Of a DNA stretch of 64,000 nt, positions 30,023 to 42,412 are shown one piece after another. The stretch covers positions 49,254,826 to 49,318,825 of the forward strand of contig CP154956.1 of the NCBI GenBank assembly GCA_039621445.1, written 5' to 3'. The translations under genes and the position numbers were made by a program. Under the pieces are notes generated by a model that worked only from the letters and a program-made list of their open reading frames with translations, ran no database searches and was not told the DNA's origin. Every line of letters begins with the position of its first letter. The first letter of the stretch is position 1. This DNA is from Euglena gracilis (lineage: Eukaryota > Euglenida > Euglenophyceae > Euglenales).

Positions 30023-33000
30023 TGGCTGCTGCAGTCCGTGAGGAGATGGACGGCGGAAACGCAATGACTGAATGGTAATGGAAACAAACGGGCAAATAGA
30101 ACTGGGATGATTGGTGCCATCCGTGACAATCCGACCAGACGGCTTGACAGCCAGACAAAAAAGAAAATAAGGTTGACCACAAAAGAAAACCATCTGGCTG
30201 GGTAATGGCCAATCAAATAAAATACACAACTTCCCAAGCAACCCCCCTTGTGGTGTCCGTGGGACCAACAGCTGTCTTGAGACAATCGCCGTGGAGAGGC
30301 GGTTGGTGGTCTCTGGCGGACAGGGCACTCCTCTCTGACCCAAACGCAGAAAATGCACTTTCCGAATTTCTTTTTATGCCCATCAGATGCCCGGGAATAC
30401 CATGGACCGACCACAAAAAGTCACAAAAAAAGAATTATAAACTTCAAAAAAAAAACATAGATTTTGGGGGGGATTGCTTAAAAACTCCCTGGACAGGTAT
30501 CCAACTTCAGGGCTGAAAATGAACCACATGCAAAAGACGCTGGTTGTATCGCTCAAGTCAGAAGAAGAAGAAGAAGAAGAAAAAGAAGAAGAAGAAGAAG
30601 AAGAAGAAGAAGAAGAAGAAGAAGAAGAAGAAGAAGAAGAAGAAGAAGAAGAAGAAGAAGAAGAAGAAGAAGAAGAAGAACAGGTTTCGGATGGGCCAAA
30701 GAAGCTGCTGAAAATGCATGCGACCTGGCAGGGTTGCGATCCGATCCCGGCTGGCAAATGGAGTGGAGGGCCAAATAACCTTGGTTGGACATTGTTCATT
30801 CTCCTTGCACTGGAGAAGATGCGGGAAAATGTCGACATGCATTTGAGAGGGCCTGGCCTGTCTGCCGCGTTTATGTGCAGTTAATGCCATGACAGAATTG
30901 GGCAGGGAGGAGTGCGAACTGCCGGGCGAAAGTTTGCCAAAGGTCAAATTTGAATGACGCCGACACAGGGATGAGAAAGGGGGCGTGAATGCCGTCGCTG
31001 CGTGCATCCCTCTCTCTAGCGAACGGTCAGGCAGGCTGGAGGCCAAAGCCACGACCACACCATCACTGACAGTGAGAGGCGTCACCAGCCACTTTGGAAA
31101 CGTCAGTCCATCCTACCCCCTCCCAGGGAGGGCTATTCCTCCGTTTTAACCAAAAATGGCAAAAATCAGCCGTTTGTAGGCGGCGCTAATTGCCCAACCG
31201 ATTTTTGCGTGTTTTTTTTGACGTTTTTTGTTAAGTGTTTTAAAATCCCCCAAAAGGTGCAAAATTTTAGATCCAGAGGGGTGAGAATCAGCTTTGGGTC
31301 AAAATTTTCTGGGCGTAGTATTGCGCGGTGAACTGCCTCAACAAGTTCTGCTCGTGTGTAAATTGTTTGATTTGGGGGTGTATCAGTAGCATTTAAAATG
31401 GGTTGAAAAACACTGACTTTGAATGGGTGTGGCATGGGGCTGTCTGTCCGTGATTTATGTTTTTTATGGGATTGGAGAAAAGAATGAATATCTAGAATAT
31501 TGCAAGCGAACCCTGCTAACCGCCCAAAACGAAACAAGAGGTGTCAGACAACAGAGTTGAATGTTTAGGCGGATAGCCGCATAGAATAAACTTGTGTGCA
31601 TATTACCATCTGAAAGTGAAAACAAAGAATAATTCGTGGATTAGTGCCCACAGTAACACACAGTTGATGGCTTGTGGGAGGCAATCCGACTAATAACAGC
31701 TGACTTGTCACGCTTGAGCACTGAGGCTTGGTCGACTTTTACGAGTTCGGACAGGGTTTGCAGAGACACAACCAATGAGAGATGGACGGGGACACAGCCG
31801 AAATGGCGTTGAACCATTTCCTGCTCTGGACAGCAACGCAGGCAACCACGCCTCACCCCTCCCCTGCTTTCCTGGCCACACGTTGTATGGCCTTCCTAAG
31901 CGATGCATCGTAACACAGGTGCATAGACCAGGAGGAGAACAGAAATGCAGGGGTTCTCATAAACCAATCAGGACACTCAGGGCAAGCGCACTCAGCACCA
32001 CTCTGCCCAGAACCATCCCTTCTTTACGCAGCCAACCACCTAACCTCATTTTAATGTTATTACCAAATCAGTCCCCTCCGTAAGGGCAGCAACTCTTCTT
32101 CACAAAAAAAAATTGCGGGCATAACCGTAACACATCTCTTCTAACAACATCTCTTCCAGAAATTACAGCATCCTTTTGGCACATAACGGTGGGGTGTTGT
32201 AAATGGAAACCCACGAAACCCAAACATGCTAAAATTGAAGGAAAAAAATTGGGGCAATTAAATTTATGGCATCGATTTAAAAAAAATTCTGGAGAGGTGA
32301 CTTTGGCCACAGGTTGCTGGCCTTGAGGGGTCCTTACACAGCAACAGTGAGACCACAAGGACAGAGCAGCGAAGGGGCACTGGGGAGGAAAGGCTTGGGG
32401 GGGTCAGACCAGGAGGGCGCTGCGCAGCACGTCCTCCAGCTGCTGCCGGCTCGTGGGCTTCGGCGCCGTCCTCGGGCGTCAACCGCCCGGGGGCCCTGTG
32501 GGGGGGGGGGGGGCTGGGTGTCCCCTTGCCCCTCCCCTGCATCCCTCACCCTGGAACCCAGGACGCTGACGTGGCACCCCTCTTGTGGGAGACCGCGGCG
32601 AATTCAGACTATCCTGAGGATGGATGCACACTCCATTCTTTTGCACTTACCAGAGACCAGCAGTCCCCTGTGTTGACAGCGCAATTGATGAAGCACCGAC
32701 CAAAGATGGTGCGTGTGGAAGGGGGAGGGCATGGGTGGGAGGTCAAGAGAGGTGGGTTCGGTGCTGGGGCCGGCCATGCCCCCCCCCCAAAAAAACTGAT
32801 TGGGGCTGTCGCTGGCCACAGTCTGCCGCGGCACAACCAAATTGCAACGGCGATCACAAGAAAAAGTTCTGAGGTTTTTTAAAGGAGTAGGGTTGTGGTA
32901 AAGCCTCCCATGCAAATAACATGGCAAACTTTCCTGTCCAGGGTACTTGCTACCCCAAACAGCCACTTAACTCGGGTCAATACGCTAGTGGGACCCGAGC

Positions 33001-33239
33001 GAGGGTCAAGGGTGAAGGGTGCCGCTATGTCTAATAACCCAAGTTGGCTCTTTGGGTTCGCTCGGTACCCTGTAGGGCACATATAACGGCGTTGAGCAGG
33101 ACAGGTTCCACTGTTTGACGCAACACGGTTGGGGTTTGGGTCATTGTGTTTGCAATAATTTAGCGACCACGGTTGGCCAAGGCCCCACCAAAAGGCCCCA
33201 CCAGAAAAGTTGAAGTGGTTGGGCCGCGGGCTGACCGTC
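30023..33239. other. stretch without a recognised gene
   Basis: Between the tandem array and the histidine-kinase gene. It contains an (AAG)n tract (about 30560-30680) and AT-rich sequence. Near 31165-31195 'gtaggcggcgctaattgccc' recalls the 'taggcggcg..aaattgccc' of the 5.6-kb unit. A 123-codon minus-strand frame (31166-31537) has mixed composition but no recognised motif and overlaps that repeat, so it is not called. Confidence 0.5.
30560..30680. repeat. (AAG)n trinucleotide repeat
   Basis: About 40 GAA units with one AAA interruption. The Glu, Ser and Phe runs in the open frames come from this repeat. Confidence 0.95.
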
Positions 33240-36200
33240 CTATCTTCCGTGAGCGACCACCCGGGGCGTGAAGGTGGAAGGGAAGGGCCCCGGGACGCCT
33301 GTCAGGCAGGCGGCGATGCCATAGTCGGCCAGCTGTTCGTCCAGGTCGACGTCTTCCCCGGAGAGGAGGACGCAGAACGGCGGCCGGCGAGGGGGGGCCA
33401 CGGTGGTGAGGGGGTAGGTCGAAGCGGGCCGTAACACCCGACCACTGGGGGGAGAGTAGGGCAGAAGGGTGGTTGGATGGGAGGGGGGGACCCAACCCCG
33501 GCAAGCACTGACCGGCCTCTGATGGTCTCTGATGGTGGCACCCCAGCCAAACGTCGTCCCAGCCAAACGGCGAGGAAACCCGAACAGGTACAAAGGCGTC
33601 CCTGATCAGGGGAGAGAGTGACCGCTGTAATTGCTGCTCGCTCAAAAACACATGCATTTGGGCACTGAGGCCATCAGGTTGATAGGCTCGTGGCCCACCC
33701 AGCTGCAGAGGCGTTGCCTAATGAAGCCCCCTGCTGGGGCCCCCCCGGCGGCGGGGGGCAACGGTCGCCATGTACTCGCGGTGGATCTCGGTGCTGACCT
33801 GCAGCCCGTCGCGGTGGGGCATGCGGTAGTCCAGCACCACGAACCGCACATCGGGGGCCGCCCGCCACATCGCCAGCGCCGCTGGGGGGGCCACTGCTCA
33901 CAACAGTGGTGGGCGTTGGCGGGGCCATCAGGCCCAACGACAAACGGCCGTTCGATCCCCATAAAGGTCGTTCAAAACAGAAGGCGGTCGCACCATGGTT
34001 CGCTCTGTTTGACGATCGGACGAAAAAGAACTGGAACACTGCAGATAAATGAACAAAAAAAGGTGCATTTCAGGGGTCAAGCCATTACACAAAATTACTG
34101 TTGTTCAAAGAATTTGTAAATTTGTAATTGCCGGCTCCCCTGGCGGAGGGGGGGGGAAGGCCAGCAGGGCCCCCGCCTCAACTCCGTCCGAGGCAAGGTG
34201 CACCTTGGCAAAGCCCATCGCCTGCAGCACGCGCCCCATCACCATGCGGTTCAGCGCGTTGTCGTCCGCCAGCAGCACCTCCTCCTGGGCGAACGGGTGG
34301 CGGCCGGCCTCGGGAAGGGGCACCGCGGGGCCAGGGCAGGGCCGCCCGACGAGCCGGCCGCCCTTCACGACCCCCTCCCGGGGGTGAGGGGGGTCCAGTC
34401 CCCCCCACCCGGCCTGGCAGGAGACCACCCCCCCCGCCGCCCCCGGAGGGGAGACGCTCCAATCCCGATCAAGCCGGATTTCCCAAAACGCTCCAGTGCA
34501 TCGCGTCGAAAACGATATCGAGGCCCCCAGCCCGGACCCAGGGAAGGCTCCAGCCCCTGACCCATCCACCCCCAGAGGGTGTGTGAGAAGCCGGCCGACG
34601 GGGTGCAGCACAGGAAGCAGGAGAAGGGCCCTGAGGTGGGGGTGGGGGTTTGGATTCGGGGAAGGCAACACGCAGTCCCTCCCCTCCTTGACAGTCTTTT
34701 GGGCATTTTTGCAGTTACATTTTTTGGGCACCCAATTCGACCCCAGTCAGGCCCAGTTCCAGCTGAGGGACAACTATGGGGGGAGGGAGGGGTCGGCCAG
34801 GAACATATTTTCCCTGCCAGCCCAAAGTTTCCAGCCTCTGAGCTGGACCCCCTCCATGGAGGCGTCACTAACTGACTCTCTGGTTACACCTTGGAACCTT
34901 GTGAGGTGCTCTTTTTACAGCTTTTGCAGGTGCTTTGGCAGGCGCCGGAGCAACAAAAAATTTTGCTTACCTTTTGAATGCTTTCGGAATGCAATTCAGT
35001 GAAATTTCCCATGGGCAATTTACGCCGCCTAAGTGTGCGTCAGAATTTTTTGCAACAAATTTTTTGTGCAAAAATTTTTTTGCGAACAACCCAAACAAAA
35101 ATTTCCAGCAAGGTGAGCAATGTTTGGTGGGGCCAGGCCCTTTTCCGGAAAAAATATGCAAAAAAAATGCAAAAAAAAATGCAAAAAAAAAACGCAAGTT
35201 GCGGGTAAATTCCCTTGGAGCTCCCCGGGGCTGTGCACTTTTCCACTGGAGAGGAGTTAGAATCATTTTTTCACCTGGTCCAAAAATGCAAATCAAAGGA
35301 AAATGTGGGTGCAAACTGAAAGGTCAAGTGGTGGTTCACCAAATTGCAACCACTTATGTTCCATTGTGCAACTACTGCTAATGTGAATTTGGTCCAAAAC
35401 CGTGCAGTTTGCAACTTCAAGTTGTCTGGGTGTGGAACAATTTGCCTGTTTTGCCTGAGCAAATGCCCCCCAAAAAATCGGCAAAACATGCAAAAAAAAT
35501 GCAAAAAATGCGACTGTTTAAAAAATTTCATCGTGCAAAAAAGTGAAAATTTTTAGGGTTTTGGATTACGCAAAACAATGCAAATTATGCAACTTGCATA
35601 TCCCCTACATGCCAATTATGCAAAAAGAAGATATTTTTTACCAAAAATTTGCCCTGGCCAGCCCAAATTCGGCCCATCTTTTGGCCTATTTTTGCACTGA
35701 AAGCCAAAAATAAACGTCACCGTCCATCCGCCCTTCAGGTGGCTGGGAAATAATTAAAGCTCGTCGATGGGGGGAAAGGATGTTTGAGGTTGGAAAAAGG
35801 CTGCTGACGGACTGGACCCCCCCAGGGGGTGGGGTTAGCGACGCACTGCGTGCAACGTTTGGTCTTAAAGCAACAATCAACTGCCAACCAAGGCCTAGGC
35901 AGCGTTTGGGCTGAGTATAATGTCATGGATCCGTCAATGATGCATTCTTTTCAAAAAATGTGCATCTCCACATTTGTTGTCACCTGTGGCCAGAGCCCCG
36001 GCCACTGTTTTGGAGCCAATGGTGTTGACATGTCAATGGGCCATACCACCACCTCCTCCGCGTTGCACCTCGCATCAAGTCAGTGGCACTCCTCCCCAAG
36101 AGTCATTACCTGACTGTTTGAGGCCCCCCGGGAACCGAAGTCCGGGGGTCACCTTCCCCATGACGAACCGACCCAAAACGAAGGACAGTTGATCTTGGGG

Positions 36201-39200
36201 GTTGTCTGGGGGTGGGGGGGCGACCACAGGCTTTGGGGCAGCCACGGCAACGATGGGGGTGTCACGGGTGTCGCGGGCCACGCCGGCGGGCCCGGCCTGG
36301 GCGAGGGTGTCGTGGACCGCCAGGGAGGCCAGCAGGGGGTCCATGGCCAGGGTGAGGCCGGAGCGCGTCGTGAGGGAGACGTCCGCCGGGTCCACCAGCC
36401 AGTCCGGAGTACAGAGGGCAGGGCCAGAGCTGGGGTGGAGGGAGAGGAGAAGGGGTGGGGAATGCCTGGGGCGGTGGACCCCCACACCCAGGAGGTGGGG
36501 CGGGTTGTCCCGGGGGGGGGGGGGCAACATGAACCCTCAAATGACGCAAGGATGAGAAACGTTAAAAAATGGAAATTTCCATTTCACGAATTTTTGGAGG
36601 ATTTAATAACAAAAATTGTTTGAAAACCATCACTTTTGTAAAATCAATGTTGTAATTCCCTATTTTTTGTATTTTTGTTGGCAACTGGATAACCCACCGC
36701 CCACCTTTCAGAGACAGACATTTTTGTGAGTTTTGTGACCGGGGGGAGGGGGCGGGGGTCAGGCTGGTCAGGGAGCCCCCCCAGGGGGTGGGTGGGTGGG
36801 TCTGGACTCCCCTCGGGTCCTAAAAAAGCCTCTGTTCAGGTGTTCGGGGAGTGAACAGCATCGCTATGAGGGACAAGGCGGGCAGGCTCGCAGGTTGGCC
36901 ATACCGCCCTGCGCGGACTCCTGGCGCAACGCACATTCGCTCCGGGAGGCCGTGATGCCCTCCCAGGCCACAGGCAGGGCAGTCCCCAGGATTCGGCTCC
37001 TGTATGCACCCATATGGTGACGAATCTGCGACATTGGCGGTACCTGTACACCGAGTGCACGCATGCTGACGTCAGGAGGATATTCCCCGGGTATGAAGTA
37101 CACCTTTCCTGTCATCAGCGTTTGGCCACAGGCGAGACCATTGTGCGATTGGTTTGTTAGCCAGGCCCAAAACTTACGACAGTGGGTCCCAGAAGGAGAG
37201 CCACCACCCTTGGGGGGGGTGTCCTGGACGCCGGGCCGCGGGAGTGGTGGAGGCTGGGAAAGGTCCAGGAGGGGGAGATGCCGGAGGTGTAGACGGAGGA
37301 CCGGGCGCTGTGGGCGAAGGAGAGGGAGAGGCCCTGCATGGGGGGCGACGCCCGCCGGGCCGGGGGGAGGTTGGCGGGGGCAGGGGCCCCTCGCGTCCCC
37401 CTTTGGAGCGTGCGCATAGGAGGTGGGATGTGCTGAAGCAACGAGACGGAGGGGAAAAGAACGGCACCCATAATGGTGGGGGGGGGATGAGCTGATCAGG
37501 TCGAATCAAAAGGTAAATTTTGAATACATTCCAATTCCGATTTTAACCACAAAAGCTGCAACGCAGCGACCATTGGGAGAACGCCGAGAAATGGGCACAG
37601 CGGCGGGGATCCCTGGCCAAGGGGGACGAAGGGCAGGGTGAGTTCCACGAAGAAGCAGCTGCCGACGCCCACCTTGGTGCGCTCCGGGTCGATGCCGATG
37701 CGGCCACCCATCAGGTTCACCAGCTCCTGGCAGATGCAGAGCCCCCCGCAGGCCCGGGACAACCCATCGGGCCGCAGGGGCACGGAGGGGGCTGGGGGGG
37801 GGGGGGCAGCACGGCAGCCCATTCCGACCATCCCCGGGCGCGGCGGCCAACCGCCCCAGCCTGAGCCCAGGCCGCTGCCGCCGTGCTGCTCCCACGTCGC
37901 GGACGAGGCCTGCTGGAACGGCCGGAACAGCCGCGCCTGGTCCGCCGAGGCAATGCCGCAGCCCAACAGCAGGACGGCCCGGGTTGGGGGTGGGTGGCCC
38001 TGGGGGGAGGGCCGCCCTGGCCGTGTCGGAGACCTCAAAGCCGATGTGCATCGTGCCCCCGGCACCTTTCGCCATGTTGGCGGCAGAGCTCGGCCGGCAG
38101 GGGAGGCGGGGGACGGCCCGGGGCGGAGGCGGGCGGACCCGGTGTGAGGCGCGGCCCGGCCCTGGGGAGCCCGCAGCAGGACGTGGCCCTCCTTCACAAA
38201 CTTCACGGCGTTGGAGAGGAGGTTGCTCAGCACCTGCCGCAGCCGGGCGGCGTCCCCCACGAGGCAGCCGCTGCAGCATGCGGTGAGGTCCATCTTGAGC
38301 TGGCCGCACGGCCCAGACAAGAAATGTTTCTTGTCCTTTTTTTCTTGAGAATTGCAGACCTCCCAGGCAAGGGCCTTGGAAACCAAGGCAGAGAAGAGGC
38401 AACCTGCCCCCTCCCCGAGACTCTCCAGACTCCAGACCAGGGTTATAAATGGGGGCGCAAATGGCCACAGGGGGAGGAGTACGTGTGGGGGTGGGGCTAC
38501 GCACAGAGCGCAGAGCGCAGAGACACGGTCACTCTCCCTGCACTTCGAGGGGAGGGGCAAGGATGCCCAGCAGGGGCTGCCAACGCAGGGGAGGGGTTGG
38601 CCACGCCTTGGACTTCGGCCACTCAGCCAACTTGACATTCAAACCCAGTTCTGCAGGGCCGGTGGGTGGATGCCCTTGCGGGCCGCGGAGTGCCGGACCA
38701 GCGCGAGGCAGGACTCGCACAGGGCGGCGATGGGGAACGCGGCGGCGTTGAGGCGGACCTTGCCGTGGCGCAGGCGCATGAACTCCAGCACGGACGTGAC
38801 GTTGGCCTTGACCTGCTCCCCGCAGTCCACGATGCACTGAGCCAGCACCCGCTGGTCAACGGCGGGGCTCCCCTGGGGGACGCACGGCGACCCACGTCCG
38901 GCGCACCTCTTCGCTGCCTCACAGCGGCTGTCGGGTGGGGGGGGGGTCATGCTCTTGGGGATCAGGTAGATTGATCAGTGCAAAATAGGCTTCCGCCGCT
39001 GCTTCTGTGAGGAACCGGCTCCTCGCAACAAGCTCGCACGCAAACACCCCCACTGCACCCAGAGCGATGGTTGGTTATATAGGGCGGCCAGCCTCAGGCA
39101 AACCCCGGTCAGCCGTCAGGCTGGAGTCCTGCAGCAGCAGCACGGACTGTAGCATGGCGTTCAGTGGGGTGCGGACCTCGTGGGCCAGCGTTCCGAGCAG

Positions 39201-41998
39201 CTGCGTCCAGGGTTTAAAGTGAGAGGAGAGGAGGGGAGGGGTCTGACCCCCCCCAGAAGGGGGGTGGGTCGGAACCCCCCCCGCCCATGCAAACAAAAAA
39301 ATCTCGGCGCAGCGCGCCAGAAAAATGTTTTGGGCCTTGAAAAAAAGGCTCAAAAATGGGTTTTTGTGCACTTTTTTTTTTGGAAAAATCGGTCAAAACC
39401 TGCACCATAAAGTTTCGTCTTCTCATACATCAATATACACATCAATTTACATCAATTTTTTGGTTTCTGGGGGTGCCGACCCCCCCTTGGTCTGACCCCC
39501 ACTCCGCCCCCGCAAAACCACACCTCACTTTACACCCTGGCTGTGTCTTGGTGGCAATGCAGGCCTGCATGGCCCGGCGCTCCTGCTCCCGCCGCCGGGA
39601 CAGAATGCGCGGAGGTGGCAGTTGAAGAGACCGAGGAAATATGCGGCGGGGTCGGCGAAAAACAAAACATCTCCCGGACAGAGTTGCGTTGCGACCGAGG
39701 AGCCAGTCATTAGACCACGGCCAGGGAGGGGGAAGGCATTGGGCCCCGCCCAAGCTGTGTGCAGCTCCTGGGCGTCGGTGGTGCTGAGCAGGTCGGCGCC
39801 CATCGTCACCGCCACCAAGAGGCAGCAGGGCAGCAGCACGTTGAGCAGCAGCCCGACCTCCGTCACCATCGGCGGGGGCTGCAGCTCGTCGCACGCCGCG
39901 ACGGCCACCAGCCACCCAAGCTCGTATGGGCCCACGCCGCAGGGAGGGGACCGTTGTGCCACGCCTTAAAGCCAACCATTGGGAAGTAATGTGATGGCCC
40001 AAGGATTTGTGAAGTGTCCACTTGAGGCGTACGGGCTCTCCGCCACATTCTGTTTGCAGCATTGAAAATGGGATTTAAAAAAAGTCTCCAACACTGGAAC
40101 CCAAAACCAGCTGCGGAGGAGAGAAATCAGTACGGCACAAACGGGCCGTGTTGCCGGGGTGCCACCTCCGGCGTGGCTGCAGCCCACCACCAACGGGGCT
40201 GCCGCATGCGGATCAGGAGCAGAGCGCCTAGAGTGCCGGAGATGACGAGGTGCAGCCAGGGCGGTCCTGAAAAGAAAAAAAATTCTCGTCCCAGCACACT
40301 CAATGACATGACAAGTCATGGCAATGTCGTTCAACTCAACGACACATCCACAGGAATCCAAAAATGGCCATATTTTCGCAAAAATGGGTCGATTTGCGGG
40401 GGGGTTATTTCTGGCGGCATCATTGTCCATCCACCCAAAAAGGCAAAAAATGTGTTTTTTGACTTTTAAGTTTTTGACCCCGTTCCATCCCCAGATCGGC
40501 CGTTGGCTGTGTTTTAGGCACAAGGGTCCTTGAGGAGCAGTCCTTAAGAGAAAAGAACTCCCATCCCTCATGGACCACTCTGGGCACAGCCCCGCGGGCT
40601 GTGCGCACAGGAAGCCGACGCCGAGCGGCCACGCCAGCAGCGCGCCGAGGAGCAGGCACAGCGGCCCCTCCGCCGCCCCGCTGACCGCCCAGTGGGGGAC
40701 GCCCGTGCCGCAGGTCCAAGCAGCAGGGTTGAAAAAAACGATGGGGGTCAACCCAAAACCTGAGGACAACCCAAACAAAACACCAGTCACTTTGCCGGAA
40801 TACTTTCTAAAAAAGAACACGTTGGACACGAGCTGAACCCAACTTCAGACTGGAAACCCAGCTGAGAGGTGCTGGGGTAAAAAGGTGCTGGCGGAACCAC
40901 GTTGGAGGACCTTGTTCTCCATCATGGCAGAAGCTCTTTTGACCGGCCGTCAATCATGTCACCGACCAGCATTCTGCATTGGTCGCCACCACCGCAGAAA
41001 GCACGCCTTGCGGCGGGGGCGTGGCAGATGCCAAGCACATCCAGGGCGAGGAGCCCCGCCGCCAGTCCGACGGCCGGGTACTGGCCCTGCGCTGCCAGCA
41101 CCGCCCCGTTGGCGAGGCACAGGACGCAGTGCGCCAGCAGCGGCAGCAGCAGCCGCAGCACCGGCAGGGAGGAGTGGCGCCGCGCCGGCGCCAGCGCCTC
41201 GAACCCCCCCCCCCTTAGTTGCACTCAGGCTTCTTGTGTTTTTATGGCCGGCGCTAACTTCGCTTCTGGCCCAGTTTGCTGCGTGGTGAGTGGCCAGGGA
41301 CCCCTGACACCAGTCCTCTTTTGTTGCTCCCCCTGGCCGGCTCGAACCCCCCCCCCCGCTCTCACCAAAGCCAACCCCATGGTATCAGTGGGGGGGCACC
41401 TGGTGCCCATGGCACATTCTGATGCACTGCACCTACCTGCGTGCGTCTACCCCGACTTGCACCCACTCAGACAGCCAGCAGACCAGCAGCCCACGCAGGA
41501 GGGCACCGGTGGGCGGCTGGCGCGGGTGGTACGTCACCGTCCTGGCCTGGGGACAGGGCAAGGGCCTCTGGGTGGAAGGGGGCACAGCACACGCTCGACC
41601 ATCCCGGGACAATCTCACCCCAACATGGAAACCACCAAAACATTGACCCCGCCAATGCAAGACAAACCGAGAGGTAAACCCCTGAGGGCCTTGAAATCCC
41701 ACCCAAATGTTCAACCGGAAGTTTGAAGGTTTGAAGTTTGAAGTTTAGTCTTTGAAATTTTCAACCGGAAATTACATTTGCAGGGGTGTTTCTCTGGTGT
41801 TGCGGTGCGTTGATGGCGTTGGGCAATTCCCGGGGGCCCCGGGCGGATGGCGCTGGCCACGTCGACCTCTTCGTCGTGCCACGTCTGGATGACGGGATGG
41901 GAGAGGCGGCGCAGCGTGCCCTGGCGGAACGCGGCCGGGGCGGAGTGGGCGGTGAGGGCCGCCGCGGCCAACACCGCCGCAGCGACGGTGAGGAGCAT
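33240..41998 (-). CDS. membrane hybrid histidine kinase with C-terminal receiver domain
   Basis: Autophosphorylating sensor kinase that should pass phosphate from its own His to its receiver Asp. From the N-terminus: hydrophobic exons (first possible ATG 41998, AAAVLAAAALTA; then about 41190-41020, 40720-40560, 40290-40180 and 39945-39740) giving several membrane segments; a helical stretch RREQERRAMQ; H box LAHEVRTPLN (exon 39202-39111); 38857-38666; N box SNLLSNAVKF (38299-38168); 38078-38023; DTGCGI and LFRPFQQ (37964-37867); GLGLCIC (37743-37619); 37375 to about 37235; about 36430-36190; receiver LLADDN (about 34330-34176), LDYRMP with the phospho-acceptor Asp (33878-33750) and a last exon 33385-33240 ending in TAG. 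At least seven junctions restore motifs in frame after removal of introns lacking GT-AG. The lysine usual near the receiver C-terminus is not seen. The N-terminal exon order is tentative. Confidence 0.93.
34177..36180. other. long intron region in the histidine-kinase gene
   Basis: Between the exon at about 36.2-36.4 kb and the receiver exon. It contains runs of 'atgcaaaaaa' (35.1-35.6 kb) and AT-rich sequence, and no further receiver or kinase motif was seen. A small missed exon is possible. Confidence 0.5.
37965..38022 (-). other. 58-nt nonconventional intron splitting the G1 box
   Basis: The gene strand reads GACAC|GGC+CAGGGCGG ... CCGTCCTG+CTGTT|GGGCTGC. The pairing arms match at 7 of 8 positions. 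Removal restores SDTGCGIASADQ, the ATP-binding G1 box, exactly. No GT-AG option restores it. Confidence 0.9.
38863..39107 (-). mobile_element. 245-bp intron-element after the H-box exon
   Basis: On the gene strand it begins CGGGG and ends CCCCG. The flanks are CGGCTGAC and CCGTTGAC (6 of 8 identical). Taking 3 nt from the left flank and 5 nt from the right joins ACGGCT to GACCAG and reads LTADQRVLAQC in frame, which suits the region between the H and N boxes. Confidence 0.85.
39208..39539 (-). mobile_element. 332-bp inverted-repeat element acting as an intron before the H-box exon
   Basis: On the gene strand the ends are CAGGGTGTAAAGTGAG and CTCACTTTAAACCCTG, a 16-bp inverted repeat with one mismatch. 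The flanks are GACACAGC (39540-39547) and GACGCAGC (39200-39207), an 8-bp duplication with one mismatch. Removing the element plus one duplication gives ATKTQLLGTLAHEVR in frame across the junction. No GT-AG pair does this. Confidence 0.93.
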
Positions 41999-42289
41999 CC
42001 GGAGAGGACGGCAGGGGGTGGGGGTGGCCTGAGGGGAAGAGAGAGAGAGAGAGGGCAAGGGACAAAAGGAGGGGAGGCCGTGGGCGGAATTTCATGAGCA
42101 TCCTCGCGTGACGCACCACGGGGACCAATCACATGAGCGTTGTTTTCACACGGGGGGAATGCTCATATTAACGTGTACGCATCGCATGCATGTCCGCCTA
42201 TACACATAAACCAGGTTTTGTGTAGTGCTGAGCTCTTTGCGTGCTGATGGTGCGATGCCGCAGCAGATGTTTGGGGCATGTGGCTGCCA

Positions 42290-42412
42290 GCAAGCACCTA
42301 TAGTCAAGCCCAAAAATTTCCCCATTTTAGACCATTTTAGGCCATTTTAGGCCATTTTAGGACATTTAAGGCCATTTTAGGCCATTTTAAGCCATAGGTA
42401 TAGGTGGGGGTT
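42290..42412. repeat. decamer array GGCCATTTTA with inverted flanks
   Basis: Six to seven 10-bp units (GGCCATTTTA and close variants) are bounded by 'gcaagcacctatag' on the left and 'ccataggtataggtggg' on the right, which are inverted relative to each other. The decamer arrays in the 5.6-kb unit have the same flank design. Confidence 0.85.

Noticed and set aside
31166-31537. 123-codon minus-strand frame with mixed composition
   Set aside because: No motif, start or splice context, and its C-terminal part overlaps sequence resembling the 5.6-kb unit. It was left as unannotated spacer.
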